A stretch of DNA of 64,000 nt from an uncultured Roseateles sp. (GCF_963422335.1 NZ_OY729424.1:5518001-5582000); one strand, 5' to 3'. Counted from the first letter of the stretch, positions 53,634-63,310 are shown. The notes: generated by a model from the sequence alone, not told the origin. Numbers and translations: made by a program.

Positions 53634-55838
53634 ATGAGCACCCAAGTCACTTCGATCGCCCGACGAGTGTCGCTGACCGGCGTGGTCACCGTCGCGCTGG
53701 TGCTGCTGGTCGTCAGCACACTGCTGACCGTTCTGACCACCAAGCTCTCCCGCGAGCGCGTGATTGCGCTGGTGGGCGCCCAGGCCCAGGGCAAGCTGGA
53801 CTCGATCGAGGCCATCGACCTGACCTCGAGGGTGCAGGTCGAAAGCCTGTTCACCGCCTTCCGTCAGGAGTTCGGTCCCAGCTTCACGCTCGAGCCCTCG
53901 GGGGATCTGCGCGACTGGGGCCCCAGGTTGAACGGCAACTTCACCCAGGTCGACAAGTTCAGCAGTTCCACCCATGGCGTGGCCACGGTGTTCGCGCTCA
54001 AGGGCGATGACTTCGAGCGCATCACCTCCTCGCTGAAAAAGGAAAACGGCGAACGGGCCATGGGCACCCTGCTGGGCACCCAGCATCCCGCCTACGCCTC
54101 GCTCAAGGCCGGCAAGCCCTACACCGGACGCACCGTGCTGTTCGGCAAGCCTTACATGACGCGCTACGAGCCGGTCAAGGACGATGCCGGCAAGCTGGTC
54201 GGTGCACTCTTCGTCGGCTTCGACCTGACGCCATTTGAAACACCGCTGGCCAAGATCGTGGCCGAGACCAAGTTCTTCGAATCCGGTGGCATGTACATGG
54301 TCACACCGGCCAAGGAAATGGCCAACTCGGTCTTCTTCATGCACCCGACGGCGAAGGGCAAGAAAGTCTCCGAAGCGATGCCGGGCCTGGAGAAGATGCT
54401 GGCCGAGCTGGCCGAGGCACCGGACGGCTACCTGGCCAAGGTGCCCAGCGCGCTGGGTTCCAGCCAGTCCGATCTGTTCGCCGTGCTGCGCAAGAGCGAG
54501 GCCACCGGGCAGTGGGTGATTGCCGAGGTCTCGGACAGCGAGGCCATGCGCTCGCACTGGGCCGCACTGGTGCCGTTCTGGCTGCTGCTGACCGGCGCCA
54601 CGGTGGCGCTCGGTGCGGGCCTGTTCTGGATGATGCGCCACTGGGTGGCAGCGCCGCTGAAGCAGCTGAACCTGGCCGTCTCGGCCGTGGCTCAGGGAGA
54701 CCTGACCCAGCCGGTCAGCAGCGACCGCAGCGACGAGATCGGCGCGCTGATGCGCGACACCGAGGCCATGCGCCTGCGCCTGGCTCAGATGATAGGCACG
54801 GTGCGCCATTCGGTTGATTCGATCAGCACCGCCAGCGTCGAGATCGCCAGCGGCAACCAGGATCTGTCGATCCGCACCGAGCAGACGGCCAGCAATCTGC
54901 AGCAGGCGGCCTCGTCCATGCATGAGCTCACCGCAACCGTCAAGCAAAGTGCCGATGCTGCCCGCACCGCCAATCAGCTCGCCTCGTCGGCGGCCAGCGT
55001 GGCCTCCCGCGGTGGTGACGTGGTGTCTCAGGTCGTGACCACGATGGACGAGATCAACACCAGCTCGAAGAAGATCAGCGACATCATCGGCGTGATCGAT
55101 GGCATCGCCTTCCAGACCAATATCCTGGCCCTGAATGCCGCGGTGGAGGCCGCCCGTGCCGGCGAGCAGGGCCGCGGCTTCGCTGTCGTGGCCGGCGAGG
55201 TGCGCTCGCTGGCGCAGCGCAGCGCCGAGGCGGCCAAGGAAATCAAGACGCTGATTGCCGCCAGCGTGGATCGGGTCGAGACCGGCGCCCGCCTGGTCCA
55301 GGATGCAGGCGCGACGATGACCGAGATCGTGGCCAGCGTGCAGCGCGTCACCGACATCATCGGCGAGATCACCGCCGCCTCCAGCGAGCAGAGCGACGGC
55401 ATCAGTACCGTCAACACCTCGGTCGTGCAACTGGACCAGATGACCCAGCAGAACGCGGCCCTGGTGGAAGAATCCGCCGCCGCGGCAGAAAGCCTGCGCG
55501 AACAGGCGCACAAGCTGTCGCAAGTGATAGGCGTGTTCCGGCTGAACGAGAGTGACAGCCGTGGTGCCGCGGATGTGGCGCCGGCGCCGGCTGCCGCACC
55601 GCAACGGCCCGCCAGCCTCGCGGCACAGGCCGCGCCCCGAGCGCCGTCTGGCAAGCCGTCAGCCAAACCGTTGGCCAAGCCGTCAGCCAAGCCTGCGGCC
55701 CGGTCGGCAGCACCAACAACGAACAAGAAAGCCGCGCAGCCCAGTCAGGCGGCGGCGAGCCGGGCGCCTGCACCGGCGCCGGCCCCGAAGCCGGTGGCGA
55801 GCACGGCCGGTGGTGAAGGTGATTGGGAGAGCTTTTGA
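53634..55838 (+). CDS. Methyl-accepting chemotaxis protein 3 (large Cache sensor)
   Basis: About 734 residues from the ATG at 53634, with GGAG upstream. The frame is open earlier but reads through the previous gene. TM1 at about residues 17-38, a periplasmic Cache_3/Cache_2-type domain of roughly 260 residues (GKPYMTRYEPVKDDAGKLVG, VGFDLTPF), TM2 near 310-335, HAMP, hairpin. The C-terminal Ala/Pro/Lys linker ends EGDWESF. The ligand is not predictable. Confidence 0.93.
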   Translation: MSTQVTSIARRVSLTGVVTVALVLLVVSTLLTVLTTKLSRERVIALVGAQAQGKLDSIEAIDLTSRVQVESLFTAFRQEFGPSFTLEPSGDLRDWGPRLNGNFTQVDKFSSSTHGVATVFALKGDDFERITSSLKKENGERAMGTLLGTQHPAYASLKAGKPYTGRTVLFGKPYMTRYEPVKDDAGKLVGALFVGFDLTPFETPLAKIVAETKFFESGGMYMVTPAKEMANSVFFMHPTAKGKKVSEAMPGLEKMLAELAEAPDGYLAKVPSALGSSQSDLFAVLRKSEATGQWVIAEVSDSEAMRSHWAALVPFWLLLTGATVALGAGLFWMMRHWVAAPLKQLNLAVSAVAQGDLTQPVSSDRSDEIGALMRDTEAMRLRLAQMIGTVRHSVDSISTASVEIASGNQDLSIRTEQTASNLQQAASSMHELTATVKQSADAARTANQLASSAASVASRGGDVVSQVVTTMDEINTSSKKISDIIGVIDGIAFQTNILALNAAVEAARAGEQGRGFAVVAGEVRSLAQRSAEAAKEIKTLIAASVDRVETGARLVQDAGATMTEIVASVQRVTDIIGEITAASSEQSDGISTVNTSVVQLDQMTQQNAALVEESAAAAESLREQAHKLSQVIGVFRLNESDSRGAADVAPAPAAAPQRPASLAAQAAPRAPSGKPSAKPLAKPSAKPAARSAAPTTNKKAAQPSQAAASRAPAPAPAPKPVASTAGGEGDWESF

Positions 55839-55935
55839 GTCAGCCCCATACCCAGGTCAGGGCCTAGCGCCGGCGCGCCTGAAGGGCGTGCATCAGAGCG
55901 TCGGTCCGTCCCGGGTAGCAACCTAGGAAACCTCC

Positions 55936-58005
55936 ATGTTTGGATCGATCAAGAACCGGCTGATCGCCATCTGCATCGCCGTCGTGGTGCTCACCCTGCT
56001 GGTGTCCACCATCGCCAACTACAGCGTGGTGAGATCCCATACCCAGGAACAGATCACCCGCGAGCTCGATGGTCTGGCCAGCGCCCATGCGGCGGCCATC
56101 GGCAACTGGGTCCGCCACCAGCGCGACATCATCAACGCACTGCTGCCGGCGGCACAGTCGGCCGAGCCCACGCCGCTGCTGGTGCAGGCGGCCAAGTCGG
56201 GCCGGCTGGATGCCGCCTACATCGGGCATGCCGACAAGCGCATGTTGTTCAATGTGCCGCAGAACCTGCCTCCGGGCTATGACCCGACCGGCCGGCCCTG
56301 GTACACCGCCGCCGCCGCGGCCAGCGGCACCATCATCACCGAGCCTTATATCGATGCCTCGAAGAACCTGCTGGTCGTGACCTTCGCCCAGGCGGTCAAG
56401 GAAGGCGGGCAGACCAAGGCAGTGGTGGCTTCGGACGTGTTCCTCGACGATGTGGTGGCCACCGTCAAGGCCATCAAGCCTACGCCCCACGGCTTCGCCT
56501 TTCTGGTGTTCAAGGACGGCCGCATCATTGCCCATCCCGACGCCAAGCTGGCCCTCAAGCCCACCACCACCCTGGCCAAGGAACTGGACGCGGCCATGCT
56601 CAAACAGCTGACCAGCAGCGGCACCCAGGCCATGAACGCCGAACTGGCGGACGGCAAGTTCCTGCTGCGCGCCGCCGCCGTGCCCGAGACCGACTGGCTG
56701 CTCGTCACCGCCGCCGAGCAAGGTGAAGCGCTGAGCTCGCTGAGCTCCCTGCTGCGCGCCTCCGGCCTGGTGCTGGTGGTGGTGGCCCTGCTGGCCGGCG
56801 TGGTGGCCGCGGTGCTGGTGTCGGCCATGCTGACCGGCCTGATCCGGGTGCGCAAGGCGATGGACGAGATCGGCTCCGGCGGCGGCGACCTGACTCAGCG
56901 ACTGCCGGTCACAGGCAAGGACGAGATTTCGCAGATTGCGGCCTCGTTCAACCAGTTCGCGCAGAAGATCGCCACCATCCTGATGGACGTGCGCTCGGCC
57001 AGCAATTCGATTTCCACCGCCTCCAGCGAAATCGCCATGGGCGCACAAGACCTGAGCCAGCGCACCGAGCAGACGGCCAGCAATCTGCAGCAGGCCGCCT
57101 CCAGCATGGAGGAGCTCACAGCCACCGTGCGCCAGACGGCCGACTCGGCCCGCACCGCCGACCAGCTGGCGTCCTCGGCCGCCAGCGCCGCGGCCAAGGG
57201 CGGCCAGGTGGTGTCGCAGGTGGTCTCGACAATGGACGACATCAACACCAGCTCGAAGAAGATCAGCGACATCATCGGCGTGATCGACGGCATTGCCTTC
57301 CAGACCAATATCCTGGCCCTGAATGCCGCGGTGGAGGCCGCGCGCGCCGGCGAGCAGGGACGCGGTTTTGCCGTGGTGGCCGGCGAGGTACGTTCGCTCG
57401 CGCAACGCAGCGCCGAAGCAGCCAAGGAGATCAAGACCCTGATCGGCGCCAGCGTCGAGCGCGTCGAGACCGGCGCCCGCCTGGTGCAGGACGCCGGCAG
57501 CTCGATGAGCGAGATCGTCACCAGCGTGCAGCGCGTGACCGACATCATCGGCGAAATCACCGCCGCCGCCTCGGAGCAGAGCGACGGCATCAGCACCGTC
57601 AACCAGTCGGTGGTGCAGCTGGACCAGATGACGCAGCAGAACGCCGCCTTGGTGGAGGAGTCTGCCGCGGCCGCCGAGAGCCTGAAGGATCAGGCCCACC
57701 GGCTGTCGCAGGTGGTTGGCGTGTTCCGACTGTCCGACGACGCGGCTCCCGCGGCCTACACGCAAGCGCCCCGTGCGGCGCCGGCGCAGGCACACAAGCC
57801 GGCCGGGGCGGCGGGTGCGGCGGCCAAAGCCAAGCCAGCCCCGGCGGCGAAGCGTCCGCCTGCCGCGGCCAGTACCAAGCCCCAGGCAGCGGCGCCTGCT
57901 GCGGCCCCCAAGCCCATGGCCGCCCCAGCCCCAGCCCCTGCCCCTGCCCCTGCCCCCGCAAAGTCAAATGGCGGCGGCGGTGATGGCGATTGGGAAAGCT
58001 TCTAG
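55936..58005 (+). CDS. Methyl-accepting chemotaxis protein 4 (dCache_1, probable amino-acid receptor)
   Basis: 689 residues. TM1 at about residues 7-28, a double Cache domain to about residue 275, TM2 near 278-302, HAMP, hairpin, linker and a final GDWESF tether. In the membrane-distal pocket Y115, R120, W122, Y123, Y138 and D167 have exactly the spacing of the amino-acid-binding motif known from dCache_1 receptors such as PctA. Direct amino acid sensing is therefore a good prediction. It is a tandem neighbour of MCP 3 and MCP 5. Confidence 0.94.
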   Translation: MFGSIKNRLIAICIAVVVLTLLVSTIANYSVVRSHTQEQITRELDGLASAHAAAIGNWVRHQRDIINALLPAAQSAEPTPLLVQAAKSGRLDAAYIGHADKRMLFNVPQNLPPGYDPTGRPWYTAAAAASGTIITEPYIDASKNLLVVTFAQAVKEGGQTKAVVASDVFLDDVVATVKAIKPTPHGFAFLVFKDGRIIAHPDAKLALKPTTTLAKELDAAMLKQLTSSGTQAMNAELADGKFLLRAAAVPETDWLLVTAAEQGEALSSLSSLLRASGLVLVVVALLAGVVAAVLVSAMLTGLIRVRKAMDEIGSGGGDLTQRLPVTGKDEISQIAASFNQFAQKIATILMDVRSASNSISTASSEIAMGAQDLSQRTEQTASNLQQAASSMEELTATVRQTADSARTADQLASSAASAAAKGGQVVSQVVSTMDDINTSSKKISDIIGVIDGIAFQTNILALNAAVEAARAGEQGRGFAVVAGEVRSLAQRSAEAAKEIKTLIGASVERVETGARLVQDAGSSMSEIVTSVQRVTDIIGEITAAASEQSDGISTVNQSVVQLDQMTQQNAALVEESAAAAESLKDQAHRLSQVVGVFRLSDDAAPAAYTQAPRAAPAQAHKPAGAAGAAAKAKPAPAAKRPPAAASTKPQAAAPAAAPKPMAAPAPAPAPAPAPAKSNGGGGDGDWESF

Positions 58006-58103
58006 CCCCCGCTGCAGCCCCTTTCGTCCGATACTCGAACCACCCCCAGATCCCACCGCGCATGAACTAGTCCCCCTTCCAGCAGTACCCAAGGAGTCAG
58101 GCC

Positions 58104-59678
58104 ATGTCGTTTCGATCCATCACCATCAGGGCGCGGCTGTTCGTGCTGCTTGGATTGGTCTTGCTGACGGTGGCCCTGGTCGGGGGCATAGGCTATGCCG
58201 GCCTGTCCGGCCTGCGCGACAGCATGCGCAGCTTTGCCGAGCATGAATACCGCAATGCGATTGCGCTGGGCGAGTTGCGCGAGGCCATGGGCAATATCCG
58301 TCGCTACGAGAAGGACGTGCTCATCAATATGCAGGACAAGACCGCCGTCGAGCGCTACCGCAAGGAGTGGGTCGAGGAGGTCGAGCAGACCCGCAAGCTG
58401 ATCATCGGCCTGGGCAAGACGCTGGATGGCAAGGAGGAGTTGCAGAAGGTCAAGTCCCTGGATGAAAGGCTCAATGCCTACCAGGAAGCCACCAAGACGG
58501 TGTTCGACCAGGTCGCCTCGGGGCAGCTGGCCGACATCACGGCCGTCAACAAGGCACTCGACGCTTCCAAGGCGCAGATTCGCCCGGCCGAACAGCTGCG
58601 CTCCGAGATCTCGGCCATGATAGGCAACGACGGCAACGCCGCCGCCGAGGCCGCCTCCGTGGTGGCCAACAGCCAGGTGGCCAAGATGGCCCTCACCGTG
58701 GTGCTGGCGCTGGCCCTGCTGGCGCCCTTCATCCTGTTCAGCATACGCAGCGTCGTGCAGCCGCTGCGCAAGGCCATCGCATCGGCGGAGCGCATCGCCG
58801 CCAAGGACCTGAGCGAGGTCATACGCGACAGCGGCCAGGACGAGCCGGCGCAGATGCTGAGCGCTCTGATCGGCATGCAGGAGGCGCTGCGCAGCGCCCT
58901 GATCGAGGTGCGCGAATCGGTGGGCAGCATAGGCACGGCCAGCAGCGAGGTCGCGGTCGGCAGCCAGGACCTGTCGCAGCGCACCGAGCTGACGGCCGCC
59001 AATCTGGAGGAGGCGGCCAGTTCGATGGAGGAGCTGACCAGCACGATGAAGCAATCAGCCGACTCGGCCCGCTCGGCCAGCCAGCTGGCGGTCTCGGCCT
59101 CGGAGACGGCGGCGCGCGGCGGCTCGGTGGTGGCCCAGGTGGTGGCGACGATGGACGAGATCAACGCCAGCTCCAAGCGCATCGCCGACATCATCAGCGT
59201 CATCGACGGCATTGCCTTCCAGACCAATATCCTGGCGCTGAACGCGGCCGTCGAATCGGCCCGCGCCGGCGAGCATGGCCGCGGCTTCGCGGTGGTGGCC
59301 GGCGAGGTGCGCTCGCTGGCCCAGCGCAGTGCCGAGGCGGCCAAGGAGATCAAGACCTTGATCGGCGCCAGCGTCGAGCGCGTCGAGATCGGTGCGCGCC
59401 TGGTGGCCCAGGCCGGCAGCACCATGGGCGAGGTGGTGTCCAGCGTGCAGCGCGTCACCGATATGGTGGGTGAGATCACCGCGGCCACCTCCGAACAAAG
59501 CCTGGGCATTGCCCAGGTCAATGAGTCGGTGGCCCGGCTGGACCAGATGACGCAGCAGAACGCTGCCCTGGTCGAAGAGTCGGCCGCCGCGGCCAGCAGC
59601 CTGCAGCAGCAGGCCCAGCGGCTGAATCAGGTGGTGGGGCTGTTCAAGCTGGGGTCGGCCACCCACAGCTTCGGGTGA
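58104..59678 (+). CDS. Methyl-accepting chemotaxis protein 5 (four-helix sensor, no tether)
   Basis: 524 residues. TM1 near residues 11-31, a periplasmic four-helix domain with NIRRYEKDVLINMQD, TM2 near 192-212, HAMP and a hairpin that differs slightly from the others (VESARAGEHGRG). It ends shortly after the signalling domain with TQ..NQVVGLFKLGSATHSFG and has no long linker or W-x-x-F pentapeptide, so it should depend on other receptors for efficient methylation. AAGGAG lies about eight bases upstream. Convergent with the permease gene. Confidence 0.94.
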   Translation: MSFRSITIRARLFVLLGLVLLTVALVGGIGYAGLSGLRDSMRSFAEHEYRNAIALGELREAMGNIRRYEKDVLINMQDKTAVERYRKEWVEEVEQTRKLIIGLGKTLDGKEELQKVKSLDERLNAYQEATKTVFDQVASGQLADITAVNKALDASKAQIRPAEQLRSEISAMIGNDGNAAAEAASVVANSQVAKMALTVVLALALLAPFILFSIRSVVQPLRKAIASAERIAAKDLSEVIRDSGQDEPAQMLSALIGMQEALRSALIEVRESVGSIGTASSEVAVGSQDLSQRTELTAANLEEAASSMEELTSTMKQSADSARSASQLAVSASETAARGGSVVAQVVATMDEINASSKRIADIISVIDGIAFQTNILALNAAVESARAGEHGRGFAVVAGEVRSLAQRSAEAAKEIKTLIGASVERVEIGARLVAQAGSTMGEVVSSVQRVTDMVGEITAATSEQSLGIAQVNESVARLDQMTQQNAALVEESAAAASSLQQQAQRLNQVVGLFKLGSATHSFG

Positions 59679-59690
59679 TATCGCGCCCGG

Positions 59691-62252
59691 TCAATTGTCC
59701 CCCGCCTCCCGCAAGGTCGCCACCACCGGCCGCGTGAGCACCCCACGCAGCCCCCACCAGCCCGCCGCCAACGCCAGCAGGGCGCCGGCGGCCATGGTGA
59801 ACAGCGGCACCCAGGCCGAGGCCGTCCAGCGGAACTCGAACACATAACGGGCCAGCAGACCGCCGACGACAACGGCCGCCGTGCCGGCCAGCAGTCCGGC
59901 CAGCGCGCCCATGCCCAGCAGCTCGGCGCGCTGCACCTGGGCCAGCAGCTGGCGGCCGGCGCCCATGGCGCGCATCACCGCGAACTCGCGGGTGCGGGCC
60001 TCGCGTGTGGTGCTCACCGCTGCCAGCAAGACCACCAGGCCGGTGGCCAGCGTGAAGGCGAACAGGAACTGCACCGCCTGGATGACCTGGTTCAGCACCG
60101 CCTGCACCTGCTGGATCTGGGCCGACACGTCCACCATGGTGATGTTCGGGAAGTCGTGGCTCAGGCCGTTGTCGAAGCCCGCCTTGGCCGGCGCGCGGAA
60201 GGCGGCGATGTAGCTGGCCGGCAGCTCCGGCATCGCGGCCACCGGGAACATGACGAAGAAGTTGGCCCGCATCGAGGTCCAGTCGACCTTGCGCAGGCTG
60301 GCAATCCTGGCCTCGACCGACTGCCCGGCAACATCGAAACGCAGCTGGTCACCGAGCTTCAGCCCCAGCGTCTCGGCCAGGCCCTCCTCGACACTGATGG
60401 CACCAGCCTCCTCCACCTTCCAGGCCCCGCCCACCACCTGGTTGTGCCCGGGCAGGGTGGCGCTGTGGCTCATATTGAACTCGCGCTCGATCAGGCGGCG
60501 CGCGCGCTCGTCCTTGAACAGCTCGGGCCCGGCGGTCTTGCCATTGATGGCCACCAGGCGGCCGCGGATCATCGGATACCAGTCAAAGCGCGACACGCCA
60601 CCCGCCGTCAGCGCAGTGCGAAAGGCTTCGCCCTGCTCGGGCTGCACATTGATGACGAAACGGTTAGGCGCGTCCGGCGGCGTGGCATTGCGCCAGCTGT
60701 CTATCAGGTCGGTGCGCAGCAGCACCAGCAGGGCCAGGGCCAGCAGGCCCACGCTCAGGGCCGAGACCTGCAGCACCGCGTAGACCGGGCGGGCGGCAAT
60801 CTGGCGCGTCGCCAGCAGCAGCCAGCGCGGCCCGCCGGCTTCGGGCACCAGGCGGCGCAGCGCCATCACCGCCAGCCAGGCCAAGCCGGCGAACAGCACC
60901 ACCGCCACGGCGAAACCGCCGCTGGCGATCAGCCCCAGGGTCAGGTCTGAAGACACGGCCATCAGCAGCGCGACAAAGCCCAGCGTGCCGGCGACCAGCA
61001 CCAGCAGCGAACTGGCCTTCAGATTGCCGACATCGCGGCGCATCACCCGCAGCGGCGGCACCCGCGCCAGCTGCAGCACCGGCGGCAGGCCGAAGCCCAG
61101 CAACAGCGTCATGCCCACGCCCAGGCCGAACAGCGCCGGCCAGGCACTGGGCAGCGGCAGATCAACGGCAATCAGCCCAGACAGCAGCCACACAAAGCCC
61201 TGGTGCAGCACCAGGCCCAGCAACACGCCGGCCAGGCTGGCGGCCAGGCCGACGACGGCGAACTCCAGCGCATAGGCCCAGGCAATGCGCCGCTGCGACT
61301 CGCCCAGCACGCGCAGCATCGCGCAGTCGTTCAGATGGCGGCCGGCAAAGTCACGCGAGGCCAGGCCCACGGCCACCGCCGCCAGCAGCGCCGACAGCAG
61401 GGCCACCAGCTTCAGGAACTTGCCGGCCCGGTCCAGCGTCTGGCGCATCTCGGGGCGGCCGCTCTCCAGCGATTCGACGCGCACGCCGCGCAGGCCCTCC
61501 TGCTTGATCAACTCCTGCGCACGCTGCACAAAGGTGTTGATGGCCGGCCGGCCGTTCAGCGCCCCGGCGACGGCCAGGCGATAGGTCACCCGGCTGGCGG
61601 GCTGTATCAGGCCGGTGGCCGGCAGATCGGCCTCGTTGAGCATCACCCGCGGCGCAAAATTCAGGAAGCCGGCACCACGGTCGGGTTCGTTGACGATGAT
61701 GTGGCTCAGCGTCAGGCTCAGCTCGCCCAGCATCAGCGCATCGCCGACCTGCAGGCCCAGCTTGTCCAGCACCTCGGCATCGGCCCAGGCCGTGCCGCGC
61801 GCCGGGGCGGACTTCAGCAGCTGTGCGGTCCCGCCCGCCGACTGGCTCAGCGTGATCTGCCCGCGCAGCGGATAGTCGGCCCCCACCGCCTTGACCGACA
61901 CCAGCCGGCTGGCCCCGCCCTTGGCATCGGGAGCCCGCGCCATGCTGGGGAAGCTGGCCGTGCGGGTGCTTTGCAGCTTCAGCGTGGACGCCAGTGCCTG
62001 CACCGTCTCGGGCAGCGGCTGGTCGCTGGCCACCACGGCATCGCCGCCCAGCAGCTGGGCGGCATCGCGTGCCAGGCCCCGATCCAGCCGGTCGGCCAGA
62101 AAGCCCACCGCGCACAGCGCCGCCACCGCCAGAGTCACGGCCAGCACCAGCAGGCGCAACTCGCCGGCGCGCCAGTCACGCCACAGCTGCCGCCAGGCCA
62201 TGGCGGGCACGCTGGGGCGGCTGAAGCGGGGGGCTGGAACGGCTGCGGTCAT
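59691..62252 (-). CDS. FtsX-family ABC transporter permease (YbbP-like)
   Basis: About 853 residues from the ATG at 62252 with GGAG nine bases upstream. Ten or so hydrophobic segments: one near the N-terminus, then two FtsX-type TM groups and a terminal group, separated by large periplasmic domains. GLASRDFAGRHLNDCAMLRVLG and REFAVMRAMGAGRQLLAQVQ are typical of the family. Such permeases extract lipids or lipoproteins or remodel the envelope, with an ATPase partner of LolD/YbbA type. No partner ATPase gene is visible here. Confidence 0.86.
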   Translation of the reverse strand: MTAAVPAPRFSRPSVPAMAWRQLWRDWRAGELRLLVLAVTLAVAALCAVGFLADRLDRGLARDAAQLLGGDAVVASDQPLPETVQALASTLKLQSTRTASFPSMARAPDAKGGASRLVSVKAVGADYPLRGQITLSQSAGGTAQLLKSAPARGTAWADAEVLDKLGLQVGDALMLGELSLTLSHIIVNEPDRGAGFLNFAPRVMLNEADLPATGLIQPASRVTYRLAVAGALNGRPAINTFVQRAQELIKQEGLRGVRVESLESGRPEMRQTLDRAGKFLKLVALLSALLAAVAVGLASRDFAGRHLNDCAMLRVLGESQRRIAWAYALEFAVVGLAASLAGVLLGLVLHQGFVWLLSGLIAVDLPLPSAWPALFGLGVGMTLLLGFGLPPVLQLARVPPLRVMRRDVGNLKASSLLVLVAGTLGFVALLMAVSSDLTLGLIASGGFAVAVVLFAGLAWLAVMALRRLVPEAGGPRWLLLATRQIAARPVYAVLQVSALSVGLLALALLVLLRTDLIDSWRNATPPDAPNRFVINVQPEQGEAFRTALTAGGVSRFDWYPMIRGRLVAINGKTAGPELFKDERARRLIEREFNMSHSATLPGHNQVVGGAWKVEEAGAISVEEGLAETLGLKLGDQLRFDVAGQSVEARIASLRKVDWTSMRANFFVMFPVAAMPELPASYIAAFRAPAKAGFDNGLSHDFPNITMVDVSAQIQQVQAVLNQVIQAVQFLFAFTLATGLVVLLAAVSTTREARTREFAVMRAMGAGRQLLAQVQRAELLGMGALAGLLAGTAAVVVGGLLARYVFEFRWTASAWVPLFTMAAGALLALAAGWWGLRGVLTRPVVATLREAGDN

Positions 62253-62318
62253 GAAATGGACTCCGGGCGGGCAACAAGGAAACAGCCTGCACGGTAGCAG
62301 AGCCTGGACCGTCAAGGA

Positions 62319-62348
62319 GCATGCAAGCGGCTTGAACCCTGCATGCAA
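62319..62348. repeat. Direct repeats in the permease-dioxygenase divergent region
   Basis: GCATGCAA occurs at 62319-62326 and 62341-62348, 22 bases apart, which is two helical turns. Between and after them GCGGCTT (62327-62333) and AAGCCGC (62348-62354) form an inverted repeat. The element lies 45-75 bases before the dioxygenase gene, so an operator is plausible. Confidence 0.45.
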
Positions 62349-62392
62349 AGCCGCGCAAGGGCTCAACCCGCCTGAAGTGCTTCAATCAAGAC

Positions 62393-63232
62393 ATGGACAC
62401 CACCCCCCTCCCCACCCTGTTCATCTCCCATGGCTCGCCGATGACGGCGCTCGAGCCCCGTGAGGCCGGCGCCTTCATGAAGGCGCTGGGCCCGGCCATT
62501 GACGCCCGCTTCGGCCGGCCGCGGGCCATTGTCGTGGCCTCGGCGCACAGCACCGCGCGCGAGCCGGTCCTGCTGGCCGGTGCCCAGCATCAGGCGGTGT
62601 ATGACTTCCGCGGCTTCTCACCCGAGCTCTACACCCTGCGCTACGACGCCCCTGGCGCTCCGGCTCTGGCCGGCGAGGTGCAGGCGCTGCTGGCCGAGAG
62701 CGGTATCCAGGCCCACAAGCTCGACCAGGGCGGCCTCGATCACGGCATCTGGACGCCGTTGCGCTATATGTATCCGCAGGCGGATGTGGCGGTGCTGCCG
62801 CTGGCCTTTGTGCCCAGCCAATCGCCGGCACAGCAATTCGCCCTGGGCGAAGCGCTGGCGTCGCTGAGCCGCCAGGGGGTGCTGGTGATAGGCACCGGCA
62901 GCATCACCCATAACCTGCGCATGGTGTTCGCCGGCGGGCAGCCGCCGGCCATCGACGCGGCCGAGATTCCCGAGGCCGAGGCCTTCCGCGACTGGGTGGC
63001 CGAGCGCAGCCTGGCACGCGATTGGGCGGCCCTGCTTGACTACCGCCGTCAGGCCCCCTTTGCTGCGCTGATGCATCCGACCGACGAGCATTGGCTGCCC
63101 TGGTATGTGGCCGCCGGCGCTGGCGGGCGGGCGTTTGCTCCGCAGCGTATCCACGCCAGCCTGACCTTTGGCTGCCTGGGCATGGATGCCTATGCCTTCG
63201 GCCCCGAGGCCACGCGGCTGAGCCATTTGTAG
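62393..63232 (+). CDS. ygiD: DODA-type extradiol dioxygenase (YgiD-like)
   Basis: 279 residues. LigB-superfamily fold with the metal ligands H13 (FISHGSP), H52 (ASAHST) and H173 (GSITHNL), and the catalytic-region H117 in LDHGIW. The family opens catechol rings between carbons 4 and 5, with DOPA as a known substrate, using Zn or Fe. The physiological substrate in bacteria is uncertain. Divergent from the permease, with no link to motility. Confidence 0.9.
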   Translation: MDTTPLPTLFISHGSPMTALEPREAGAFMKALGPAIDARFGRPRAIVVASAHSTAREPVLLAGAQHQAVYDFRGFSPELYTLRYDAPGAPALAGEVQALLAESGIQAHKLDQGGLDHGIWTPLRYMYPQADVAVLPLAFVPSQSPAQQFALGEALASLSRQGVLVIGTGSITHNLRMVFAGGQPPAIDAAEIPEAEAFRDWVAERSLARDWAALLDYRRQAPFAALMHPTDEHWLPWYVAAGAGGRAFAPQRIHASLTFGCLGMDAYAFGPEATRLSHL

Positions 63233-63310
63233 CACTGGCCCCTTACAGGGCGCCCAAGGTCTATATTGGGGCCGGTTCGGTCTGCGCCGCAGACCGACGA
63301 ACGAGTCACC

